From the NCBI RefSeq assembly GCF_005146945.1, contig NZ_SWMS01000002.1, positions 124,001 through 188,000 of the forward strand: 64,000 bases of DNA. Reading direction: 5' to 3'. A model generated the notes under the pieces. The model worked only from the letters and a program-made list of their open reading frames with translations. It was not told the origin of the DNA and ran no database searches. Within the stretch, counting starts at the first letter, position 1; each line of letters begins with the position of its first letter. Below are positions 10,766-18,394 of this stretch, piece by piece. The translations under genes and the position numbers were made by a program. The DNA is from Prauserella endophytica. GTDB lineage: Bacteria > Actinomycetota > Actinomycetes > Mycobacteriales > Pseudonocardiaceae.

Positions 10766-10788
10766 GTCGGGCTCCGTTCCGGGGTCGG

Positions 10789-11790
10789 TCAGGCGTTGGC
10801 GCGCAGGGCGGCCGCGTTGGCCACGGCGGGGATCTCCGCACCGGCACGCCACGCCCGCAGGGCCGCGGCGGCGAGCCGCGAGTGCTCGGCGATCACGTCG
10901 TCGGAGGCGCCGCCGATGTGCGGGGTGAGGGTCACGTTGGGCAGTGACAGCAAGGGATGGTCCTCGGGGATCGGCTCGGTCCAGAACACGTCGAGACCGG
11001 CTCCGGCGAGGTGCCCGCTGCGCAGTGCGTCGATCAGCGGCCGCTCCTCGACGACCGCGGCCCTGCCCGCGTTGATCAGATACGCGCCCTGGCGCATCGC
11101 GGCCAGCTGCTCGGCCCCGAGCAGCCCGATCGTGGACTCCATCAGCGGCACATGGACGCTCACGACGTCGGAGGCGGCGAGCAGTTCCTCCAGCGGCACG
11201 AGGCGGGCCTCGTGCCCGAACGTGTCCGCGGGCAGGTACGGGTCGTAGACGAGCACGTTCATGCCGAAGGCGCGAGCCCTGGCGAGCACCCGCCTGCCCA
11301 CGGCCCCGCCGCCGAGGATGCCGAGGGTTCGGCCGTTGAGGCTGAGCCCTCGGAAGATCCGGTAGGGCTCGAACACGTCGTCACCGTGCCAGGAGCCCGC
11401 GCGCAGCCACGCCTCGGCGCGGGAGGTGTTGCGCAGCGCGGACAGCAGCAGCGAGAAGGTGAGGTCGGCGGTGACGTCGGCGTTGCGGCCGGGTGTGGTG
11501 GCCACCGGAACACCGCGCCGCCCGCACGCGTCCAGGTCGATGTTGACCGGTGCCGCGCGGCAGGACACCGCGAGCCGCAGGTTGCGCGCGATCGCCAGTG
11601 AGCGCTCGTCAAGCAGGTCCAGCTCGCACACGACGGCCTCGGCCGCGGCCAGCTCGTCGTCGAGCCCTGCGTCGGCGAGCGAGCGCCCGGTGTCAGAGGG
11701 CGGGGCCACGGTGACGTCGAACTCGGCCCGCAGCTCCTCGGCGACGTCCTGGTCGAAGGCGGCGGTCACGAGTACGCGCGGTCTGGTCAT
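10789..11790 (-). CDS. D-2-hydroxyacid dehydrogenase (phosphoglycerate dehydrogenase-like)
   Basis: 333 residues. The Rossmann motif GGGAVG lies at about 160-165. The catalytic triad of the family is present: Arg243 (NAGRA), Glu272 (WTEPIP) and His291 (TPHIGG). These enzymes interconvert 2-hydroxyacids and 2-oxoacids with NAD(H). In this operon the simplest role is oxidation or reduction of the acid formed by the aldehyde dehydrogenase (glycolate/glyoxylate or lactate/pyruvate). The start overlaps the kinase stop as ATGA. Confidence 0.85.
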   Translation of the reverse strand: MTRPRVLVTAAFDQDVAEELRAEFDVTVAPPSDTGRSLADAGLDDELAAAEAVVCELDLLDERSLAIARNLRLAVSCRAAPVNIDLDACGRRGVPVATTPGRNADVTADLTFSLLLSALRNTSRAEAWLRAGSWHGDDVFEPYRIFRGLSLNGRTLGILGGGAVGRRVLARARAFGMNVLVYDPYLPADTFGHEARLVPLEELLAASDVVSVHVPLMESTIGLLGAEQLAAMRQGAYLINAGRAAVVEERPLIDALRSGHLAGAGLDVFWTEPIPEDHPLLSLPNVTLTPHIGGASDDVIAEHSRLAAAALRAWRAGAEIPAVANAAALRANA

Positions 11791-13334
11791 CAGGCGAGCT
11801 CCTTGTGGTTGTCGGACAGGGAAAGTCCGCCACCCGCCGTGCGGAGGGCGCGGAGATCGGGCCAGCGTGGGCGGAGGGCGTCGCGGACGGCCACGAACGT
11901 CGCGAACTGGGCGTCACAGACCTCGCGCACGCCGGGGTCGGGCCGGAACACGTCGAGCTCGCCGAGCAGGCGCGCGGCGGCCGTGGGCACGTCGATTCCC
12001 GACACCGCGGCGAGCGCGTGCGCGGCGACGCCGCGTGCGCCGAGCTCCCCGGCGGAGGCACGCTCGACGGTGCAGCCGGTGAAGTCGGCGAGGATCTGGC
12101 ACAGCAGGCCGCTGGTGGCCGCGCCGCCGCACAGGCGCAGGGTCCCGCCGACGCCCAGCGCTTCCTGGCATTCGCGCAGGCTCAGCGCCAGCCCCTCGTA
12201 CACGGCCCGTAGCAGCTGGGCGGGCGTCGTCTCCGTGGAAAGACCGAGCCAGCCCGCCGACGCGTGCGGGTCGGTGAAGGGGGCGCGTTCGCCCGCCTGC
12301 GCCCCGTACGGCAGGTACAGCACGCCGCCCGCGCCCGGCGGCACGGTGCGCGCCTCGGCCTCGATCGCGTCCCAGCTCCGCGAACGCCTGCCGAGCAGGT
12401 CCCGTACCCAGTCGAGGTTCGGCGTTCCGGACATGGGGCACAGGCATTCGAGCACCTCGCCGTCCTGCCCGGTGGACAGGGTGATTCCGACGTCGGTGCG
12501 CACGTCGGCGGCCGTGGCGTGCACGGTGCCGAGGAACGCGGTGGTGCCGATGATGGCGTAGGCCTGGCCCGGTGTGCTGACGCCGAGTCCCACGCCGCCC
12601 GCCGCGGTGTCGACGAGGCCGGTGACCACGGGGATCCCGGCTGGCAGACCCAGCGCGGCCGCGGCGGCGTCCGTGAGCGGCCGGTGCGCGCCGGCCGGGA
12701 CGATCGGTGGCAGCAGCGTCGCGAACCTCCGGTGCCCCAGCGCGTCGATCAGCTCTGCCGAATACGCGCCGGTCGAGGTGTCCACATAGGTCCGGGACGC
12801 CTCGGAGGCGTCGGTGGCCAGCACACCCGTCATGCGCAGGCGGATCCAGTCCTTGCAGTTGGCCTGGTGGCGCGCATTGGCGAGCAGTTCCGGTCGCGTG
12901 GCCTCCAGCTCCTCCAGCAGCACCGGAAGCGCACCGGGGAACAGCGTCGAACCGGTGATGCGCCGGATCGCGGCCGCCCGGCCGTCGCGTTCCCACTCGC
13001 GCACCCGGTCGGCGGCCCTGCCGTCCAGCCAGAGGACCGCGGGCCCGGCCGGTTCGTGGTTCTCGTCGAGCAGCCACGCGCCGTCGCCCTGCCCGGTGAC
13101 GCCCACGGCGACGACCTCGACCTCGCCCGCGGCATCGAGTGCCCGGCGCACGGTGTCGGTCACGGCGTGCCAGACGTCGTGCATGGACTGCTCTGCCCAG
13201 CCGGGGCCGGGCCGTTCCACGTGCACCGACGTCCGGGTGGTGGCGAGTTCCCTGCCCTCGGTGGTGAGCACGGTCGCCTTGACGGCCGTGGTGCCCGCGT
13301 CGATTCCGAGCACGGCGTGCCGGAGCTGGCTCAT
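11790..13334 (-). CDS. FGGY-family carbohydrate kinase (erythritol/xylulose kinase-like)
   Basis: 514 residues from ATG 13334, behind GGAGAG. FGGY hallmarks: nucleotide loop GIDAGTTAVKA with Asp12, the CKDWIRLRMTG stretch near 160-170, and the candidate catalytic base Asp242 in GLVDTAAGG, plus the C-terminal GGAATSGL signature. It phosphorylates a sugar, ketose or polyol. First gene of the leftward operon; an operator-like palindrome lies 12 bp upstream of the start. Substrate unknown; the CKDWIRxR region resembles erythritol kinases as well as xylulokinases. Confidence 0.85.
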   Translation of the reverse strand: MSQLRHAVLGIDAGTTAVKATVLTTEGRELATTRTSVHVERPGPGWAEQSMHDVWHAVTDTVRRALDAAGEVEVVAVGVTGQGDGAWLLDENHEPAGPAVLWLDGRAADRVREWERDGRAAAIRRITGSTLFPGALPVLLEELEATRPELLANARHQANCKDWIRLRMTGVLATDASEASRTYVDTSTGAYSAELIDALGHRRFATLLPPIVPAGAHRPLTDAAAAALGLPAGIPVVTGLVDTAAGGVGLGVSTPGQAYAIIGTTAFLGTVHATAADVRTDVGITLSTGQDGEVLECLCPMSGTPNLDWVRDLLGRRSRSWDAIEAEARTVPPGAGGVLYLPYGAQAGERAPFTDPHASAGWLGLSTETTPAQLLRAVYEGLALSLRECQEALGVGGTLRLCGGAATSGLLCQILADFTGCTVERASAGELGARGVAAHALAAVSGIDVPTAAARLLGELDVFRPDPGVREVCDAQFATFVAVRDALRPRWPDLRALRTAGGGLSLSDNHKELA

Positions 13335-13345
13335 CTGCTCTCCAT

Positions 13346-13359
13346 TGAACAATAGTTCA
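13346..13359. promoter_or_regulatory. operator-like palindrome, left copy
   Basis: TGAAC-AATA-GTTCA, a perfect 5-4-5 inverted repeat 12 bp before the FGGY kinase start and over its likely promoter. It shares both half-sites with 13478-13491 near the divergent permease. The SorC regulator at 16602 is the natural candidate ligand; binding is inferred. Confidence 0.6.
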
Positions 13360-13426
13360 TAGCTTTGTTCTACGGTTCACAACGTACGGCTCTGTCCCCG
13401 CTCGGTCAACCAGGCTCCGCGCGGGC

Positions 13427-13455
13427 TTGACAACCGGCGGTCCGGCGCGTCACTC
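13427..13455 (+). promoter_or_regulatory. candidate promoter of the polyol permease operon
   Basis: A consensus TTGACA (13427-13432) is followed after 17 bp by a weak TCACTC (13450-13455). The operator at 13478-13491 lies downstream, where a bound regulator would block transcription. The -35 match is good; the -10 is poor. Confidence 0.35.
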
Positions 13456-13477
13456 TCCGACCGGACGTGCAAGGTGA

Positions 13478-13491
13478 TGAACAATTGTTCA
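13478..13491. promoter_or_regulatory. operator-like palindrome, right copy
   Basis: TGAAC-AATT-GTTCA, a fully symmetric 14-bp palindrome, 30 bp before the permease start. The spacing between the centres of the two copies is about 132 bp. Same half-sites as 13346-13359, so both divergent operons are probably controlled by one regulator, with looping possible. Confidence 0.6.
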
Positions 13492-13521
13492 AGCGAGACT
13501 GGGCTCAAGGGAGAGTTCGCC

Positions 13522-14823
13522 ATGGCAGACGCGACTGAGGAACCACGCACCGGCTTCGCGGGCTGGCTCGCGAGACAGGGAATCGTCCGCTCGCTGGCGT
13601 GGGGCTATCTCGCGCTGCTGCTCTTCATGGTCGGCGACGGGATCGAGCTCGGCTTCCTGGGGCCGTACCTGGAATCCCGCGGGTTCGGCGCCGCGGGCGT
13701 GGCCACGCTCATCAGCGTCTACGGCGTTGTCGTGGCCGTCGCGGCCTGGCTGGCCGGCGCGCTAGCGGAGGCGTGGGGCCCCCGGCGCGTGATGCTGATC
13801 GGGTTCGTGGTGTGGGCCGTCTTCGAAGTGGTCTTCCTGGCGTTCGGCGTCACGGCGGGCAACTACGAGGTCATGCTGGTGTCCTACGGGATCCGCGGCC
13901 TCGGATACCCGTTCTTCGCCTACGGGTTCCTCGTCTGGGTCACCATGGACACGCCCAAGGCCGTGATCGGCAGGGCGGTCGGGTGGTACTGGTTCGCCTC
14001 CACCGCCGGCCTCGGCGTGCTCAGCTCCTACTTCGCCGGCGCGGTCATTCCGGTCATCGGCGAACTGGCGACCATGTGGGTGTCGCTCGCCTTCGTCGTC
14101 GCGGGCGGGGTCATCGTGCTCTTCCTCGTGCGTGCGCGCCGCCACGAGGCCAAGGCCGGTGCGTGGACGAACCTGCGTCAGGTCGTACGCGGCCTGACGG
14201 TCGTGCGGGAACACCCCAAGGTCGGCATCGGCGGTGTCGTGCGCATCATCAATACCTTGTGCTTCTACGCGTTCCCGGTGTTCCTCGCCTCGCACATGGT
14301 CAACAACGTGGGGTTCTCGTTGCCGCAGTGGCAGACGATCTGGGGCACGATGCTCTTCGCCAACATCATCGGCAACGTCCTCGCGGGCTACCTCGGCGAC
14401 AAGATCGGGCGGATCAACGTCGTCGCGTGGTTCGGCGGTCTCGGCTGCGTGATCACCGTGCTCGGGATGTACTACGTGCCCGAGTGGTTCGGCCCGAACT
14501 TCCCCGCGACCATCGCCGTGGCGATCCTGCTCGGCCTGGCCATGGCGGCCTACGTGCCGCTGAGCGCCATCGTGCCGCTGCTGGCGCCGCGGCAGAAGGC
14601 CGCGGCGGTGGCGATCCTGAACCTCGGCGCCGGGCTGAGCAACGCGACCGGCCCGCTGCTGGCCCGCGCCTTCCTCGGCCCGTTCGGCGTCGGCGGGATG
14701 ATGTGGCTGCTCGCCGCGCTCTACGCCGTCGGCATCGTGCTCACCTTCCGGCTGCGGGAGCCCGGCGACCACGATGGCACCACCGAGGGGAAGGCAGGGC
14801 GCAGCGAGGTGGCCGCGCCGTGA
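13522..14823 (+). CDS. MFS polyol permease (RbtT/DalT-like)
   Basis: 433 residues, about 12 membrane helices; start ATG 13522 behind AAGGGAGAG (an upstream GTG frame would begin inside the operator). The first helix carries FMVGDGIELGFLGPYL, typical of the ribitol/arabinitol permease subfamily; the GDKIGRINVV loop is the MFS motif in the second half. Likely imports the sugar alcohol used by the surrounding enzymes. Its stop overlaps the PfkB kinase start. Confidence 0.8.
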   Translation: MADATEEPRTGFAGWLARQGIVRSLAWGYLALLLFMVGDGIELGFLGPYLESRGFGAAGVATLISVYGVVVAVAAWLAGALAEAWGPRRVMLIGFVVWAVFEVVFLAFGVTAGNYEVMLVSYGIRGLGYPFFAYGFLVWVTMDTPKAVIGRAVGWYWFASTAGLGVLSSYFAGAVIPVIGELATMWVSLAFVVAGGVIVLFLVRARRHEAKAGAWTNLRQVVRGLTVVREHPKVGIGGVVRIINTLCFYAFPVFLASHMVNNVGFSLPQWQTIWGTMLFANIIGNVLAGYLGDKIGRINVVAWFGGLGCVITVLGMYYVPEWFGPNFPATIAVAILLGLAMAAYVPLSAIVPLLAPRQKAAAVAILNLGAGLSNATGPLLARAFLGPFGVGGMMWLLAALYAVGIVLTFRLREPGDHDGTTEGKAGRSEVAAP

Positions 14824-15785
14824 GCGCCAACGACGTCGTCAGCATCGGCCTGCACATCGTCGACGTGCTCGGCAGGCCGGTCACCGAGATCCCACCCGGA
14901 CAGGGCATGCGCCGGATCGACGAGATCGCGATCACCGTCGCCGGGACCGCCGCCGCGACATCCGTCGGCCTCGCCCGGCTCGGGGTGCGCGTGGAGAGCG
15001 TGGGCGCGCTCGGAGAGGACTCGCTCGGCAGGTTCCTGCGGCAGAAGATGCTGGACGAGGGTGTCGGGTGCGCGTGGCTCACCGAACATTCCGGCGTTCC
15101 GACCTCGGCGACGATGCTGCCGATCCGGCCGGACGGCAGCCGTCCCGCACTGCACGTGGTGGGTGCGAACGCGGTTCTCGAGGCGGACCACGTGCCGTGG
15201 TCCGACATGGCGGAGACCAAGGTGCTCCACCTCGGCGGCACGTGCCTGCTGCCCGGGCTGGACGGTGAGCCGGCCGCACGCGTGCTGGAGCGGGCCAGGA
15301 ACAACGGCCTGATCACCACCCTGGATCTGATCCCCACCGGCGACGCCACCGACCTCGATGCCCTGCTGCCCGCACTGCCCCATGTGGACTACGTGTTCCC
15401 CAGCTACGAGGACGCGCTCTCGCTGGCGGGCACCGATGACGGCGCCGAGGCGGCGAGGTTCTTCCTCGACGCTGGAGCTGGCTGCGTCGTCATCACCATG
15501 GGCGGCGACGGCGCCTGCCTGGCCGCGCGCGGCCGCGGCGAGCTGCGCAGGCCCGCCTATGACGTCGACGTCGTCGACACGACGGGCTGTGGTGACGCGT
15601 TCGCGGCCGGGTTCATCACCGGGCTCGTCGAGGGCGCCTCGGAGGAGAGCGCGCTGGAACTCGGACTCGCGTGCGGCAGCCTCGTCGCGACCGGGCTCGG
15701 CTCCGACGCGGGCCTCACCGACCGCGCCGCGCTCACCCGGTTCATGGAGGCCACCCCACGGCGAGACAAGGAAAGGAGCGGCTGA
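14820..15785 (+). CDS. PfkB/ribokinase-family carbohydrate kinase
   Basis: 321 residues from GTG 14820, overlapping the permease stop (GTGA). The C-terminal PfkB signature DTTGCGDAFAAGF is intact with catalytic Asp259; the early di-glycine region is altered to AGTAAAT. It phosphorylates a sugar hydroxyl with ATP. The cluster thus holds two unrelated kinases (this and the FGGY kinase), which fits either two substrates or a bisphosphate route ahead of the aldolase. Substrate unknown. Confidence 0.85.
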   Translation: MSANDVVSIGLHIVDVLGRPVTEIPPGQGMRRIDEIAITVAGTAAATSVGLARLGVRVESVGALGEDSLGRFLRQKMLDEGVGCAWLTEHSGVPTSATMLPIRPDGSRPALHVVGANAVLEADHVPWSDMAETKVLHLGGTCLLPGLDGEPAARVLERARNNGLITTLDLIPTGDATDLDALLPALPHVDYVFPSYEDALSLAGTDDGAEAARFFLDAGAGCVVITMGGDGACLAARGRGELRRPAYDVDVVDTTGCGDAFAAGFITGLVEGASEESALELGLACGSLVATGLGSDAGLTDRAALTRFMEATPRRDKERSG

Positions 15786-15787
15786 GA

Positions 15788-16552
15788 ATGCCCGACTTCG
15801 CACTGACCGGCAGGAAGGCGCTCGTCACCGGCGCGGGCCAGGGGATCGGCGAGGCGATCGCCCTTGCCTTCGCCGAGGCGGGAGCCGACGTCGCCTGCGT
15901 CGACAAGGACGGGACACTCGCCGAACGCACCGCCGATGCGGTGGCCCGGCACGGCCGCCGGGCGATCGCGATCGCCGCCGACGTCACCGATTCCGATGCC
16001 GTTGAGGACGCCGTCCAGCGGACGGTCGCCGAGCTCGGTGGGCTGTCCGTCGCGTGCAACAACGCCGGGATCGCGATCGGCGACGTGCCCTCCGAGCGGC
16101 TCGATCCGGAGCACTGGCGCCGGGTCGTGGACGTCAACCTGACCGGCGTGTTCCTGTGCGCACAGGCCGAGGCCAGGGTCATGCTGCCGCGGGGCGGCGG
16201 CGCCATCCTCAACACGGCGTCGATGTCGGCGACCATCGCCAACCGGGGTCTGCTCCAGCCCAACTACAACGCCTCGAAGGCCGGCGTCGCCCACCTGACG
16301 AAGTCGCTGGCCGTCGAGTGGGCGGACAGGGGAGTCCGGGTCAACGCGATCTCGCCGGGATACACGCTCACGCCACTGACCGCGCGACCCGAGGTGGCGG
16401 AGCTGCGCGAGGCGTGGACGCGCGACATCCCACTTGGCCGCATGGCCACGGTGGACGACCTCACGGGCCCGGCGGTGTTCCTGTGCTCGGACGCCGCGCG
16501 CTACTGCACCGGGGTCGACCTGCTCGTGGACGGGGGTTTCACATGCTGGTGA
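15788..16552 (+). CDS. short-chain dehydrogenase/reductase (sugar alcohol dehydrogenase candidate)
   Basis: 254 residues, classical SDR: NAD-binding TGAGQGIG (14-21), NNAG (91-94), Ser145/Ser147, and catalytic Tyr160 and Lys164 in YNASK. The usual C-terminal end CTGVDLLVDGG is present. Given the polyol permease two genes upstream, the probable role is oxidation of the imported polyol to a ketose. The residue after the first strand (VDK) favours NAD over NADP. Confidence 0.85.
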   Translation: MPDFALTGRKALVTGAGQGIGEAIALAFAEAGADVACVDKDGTLAERTADAVARHGRRAIAIAADVTDSDAVEDAVQRTVAELGGLSVACNNAGIAIGDVPSERLDPEHWRRVVDVNLTGVFLCAQAEARVMLPRGGGAILNTASMSATIANRGLLQPNYNASKAGVAHLTKSLAVEWADRGVRVNAISPGYTLTPLTARPEVAELREAWTRDIPLGRMATVDDLTGPAVFLCSDAARYCTGVDLLVDGGFTCW

Positions 16553-16601
16553 AGGACGTCCGCGCCGGGCCGGTCGACGGGTCCCCCGGGGACGAGGCAA
16601 G

Positions 16602-17600
16602 ATGAGTGTGAACCTACGCTCGGTTACCAGAACGGATGTTCAACTCATGGAGTCGCGAGAGCTGCACGGCCGCGTCGCGCGCCTGCACTACCAGCACGGC
16701 ATGACCCACCAGGAGATCGGCGAGCTGCTCGGGCTCTCCCGGGTGAAGGTGACCCGGTTGCTCGCCGACGCGCGCCGCTCCGGCATCGTCGAGATCAGGA
16801 TCCACAGCTCGGCCAGTCCGTTCGACGAGCTGGAGGCCGCGCTGGTCGGCAGGTTCGGGCTCCAGCAGGTCTGGATCGCGCCGAGTTTCGCCGACGAGCG
16901 GCGCACGGCCGACTCGGTGGGCATGACCGGAGCGCAGTGCCTGCGTGCGCTCGTGCCCACGTCCGGCACCGTCGCGGTGGGGCTGTCGTCCAGCGTCGCC
17001 GCGATCGTGCCGCACGTACACGCCGAGCCGGCGCCCGACCTCGGTTTCGTGCCGTTGGCCGGCAGCTGGGGCGGCATTTCCAGGGGCATGAACCCGCATG
17101 AGCTGGCGCTCAGGCTGGGCACGGCGTTCGGGGCGCGGACCTACCACCTGCCCGCGCCGATCCTGGCCTCGACGCCCGAGGCCGCCGCGGCGTTCCGCGC
17201 CGACCCCGGTGTGCGGGAGACCATGCAGCTGGCGGCGGGCGCCGACCTGCTGATCGCCGGGGTCGGCGGCATGGACCCGAGATCCGGCATCCTCATCGAC
17301 GTGCTCGGCAGGTCCGAGCAGCGGCAGCTGGTCGCGAACGGCGCGGTCGGCGACATCTCCGCTCGCTTCTTCGACGCCGCCGGACACAGCGTCGGCGGGG
17401 AAGTGGACGAGCGCGTGGTCGGGCTCTCGCTGGATGAACTCACCGCGATCCCGCATCGCGTCGCGGTGTCGTTCGGCCCGCACAAGGTGCACGCGCTGGA
17501 GACCGCGCTGCGGACCGGGCTGATGAACATGGTGGTCACGGACGTCGACACCGCGAAGGCGCTCACCAAGGCGGCGTCCGACAACAGAAAGAGTGGGTAA
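16602..17600 (+). CDS. SorC/DeoR-type sugar-binding transcriptional regulator
   Basis: 332 residues from ATG 16602 behind GAGGCAAG; an in-frame ATG at 16647 is a weaker alternative. Residues about 25-60 form the helix-turn-helix (MTHQEIGELLGLSRVKVTRL), followed by the SorC sugar-phosphate-binding domain, with GVGGMDP and the VAVSFGPHK strand near the C-terminus. These repressors/activators sense a phosphorylated sugar. Embedded in the operon it would control, with the two TGAAC-N4-GTTCA sites as candidate operators. Confidence 0.85.
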   Translation: MSVNLRSVTRTDVQLMESRELHGRVARLHYQHGMTHQEIGELLGLSRVKVTRLLADARRSGIVEIRIHSSASPFDELEAALVGRFGLQQVWIAPSFADERRTADSVGMTGAQCLRALVPTSGTVAVGLSSSVAAIVPHVHAEPAPDLGFVPLAGSWGGISRGMNPHELALRLGTAFGARTYHLPAPILASTPEAAAAFRADPGVRETMQLAAGADLLIAGVGGMDPRSGILIDVLGRSEQRQLVANGAVGDISARFFDAAGHSVGGEVDERVVGLSLDELTAIPHRVAVSFGPHKVHALETALRTGLMNMVVTDVDTAKALTKAASDNRKSG

Positions 17601-18235
17601 TGAAGAAGGCAACCACCGTCGGCGAGCTCGTCGAGCAGCTGATCGAGGTCGGCCGCATGGCCGTCGAGCGTGGTCTCGTGCTCGCCAGTGGAGGCAACCT
17701 GTCGGCCCGGCTGCCCGGTGCGGCCGAGTTCGTGGTGACCGCGTCGGGCACCTGGCTCGACCGGCTCGAGCCGGCGGACTTCAGCACGATGAACCTCGAC
17801 GGTGAGGTGGTCGGCGGCAACCCCGCTCCGTCGAGCGAGTGGAAACTGCACCAGCGCACCTACCGGGTTCGCGACGACGTGAACTCCGTGATCCACATCC
17901 ATCCGCAGCACGCGGTGCTGGTCGACGCACTGGGCCACCCGGTTCGGCTGTTCACTTTGGACCATGCCGTGTACGTGAAGTCGGTGGGGCGCACCGATTA
18001 CTACCCCAACGGCTCGGACGAGCTGGCCGACACGGCGGCCGAGGAGGCCAAGGTCCACAACTGTGTGATCATGGGCAACCACGGCTGCTCGGCGCTGGGG
18101 GAGGACGTCGGCATGGCGTTCCGGCGGGCCATGAACCTCGAGGAGGCGGCGATCGCGACCTACCGGGCGCTCTGTCTCGGCGACACGGCGACCGCGTTCC
18201 CCGAGGAGGCCTACCGGTCGCTGCACCACGCCTGA
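17600..18235 (+). CDS. class II aldolase/adducin-family sugar-phosphate aldolase
   Basis: 211 residues; ATG overlaps the regulator stop (TAATG). Zinc-aldolase features: phosphate-binding SGGNLSAR (30-37), Glu80, His99 and His101 in HIHPQHA, and His161 in GNHGC. The family includes L-fuculose-1-phosphate and L-rhamnulose-1-phosphate aldolases and L-ribulose-5-phosphate 4-epimerase. With kinases and an aldehyde dehydrogenase in the cluster, cleavage to dihydroxyacetone phosphate and a short aldehyde is the likely reaction. Confidence 0.85.
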   Translation: MKKATTVGELVEQLIEVGRMAVERGLVLASGGNLSARLPGAAEFVVTASGTWLDRLEPADFSTMNLDGEVVGGNPAPSSEWKLHQRTYRVRDDVNSVIHIHPQHAVLVDALGHPVRLFTLDHAVYVKSVGRTDYYPNGSDELADTAAEEAKVHNCVIMGNHGCSALGEDVGMAFRRAMNLEEAAIATYRALCLGDTATAFPEEAYRSLHHA

Positions 18236-18343
18236 GCGGCGCCCGTCCGCTGTCGGGTGCTCGCGCAACCGGGACGCCGTTGGCAGGTCAGGGCGTCCGC
18301 GACCCTCAGAACAGTTCTCCGGTGGATGTCGAAATCGCGTGGC

Positions 18344-18360
18344 CCCGTTCGACGAACGGG
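18344..18360. promoter_or_regulatory. perfect 17-bp palindrome upstream of the DHA2 exporter
   Basis: CCCGTTCG-A-CGAACGGG, 8-1-8 with no mismatch, 34 bp before the exporter start. No T-run follows. It could be the operator of the exporter gene or a terminator for the polyol operon that ends at 18235. The position near the exporter start favours an operator. Confidence 0.45.
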
Positions 18361-18394
18361 TGAGACGTGAAGACCGAGACCACGGAGCCGGGTG

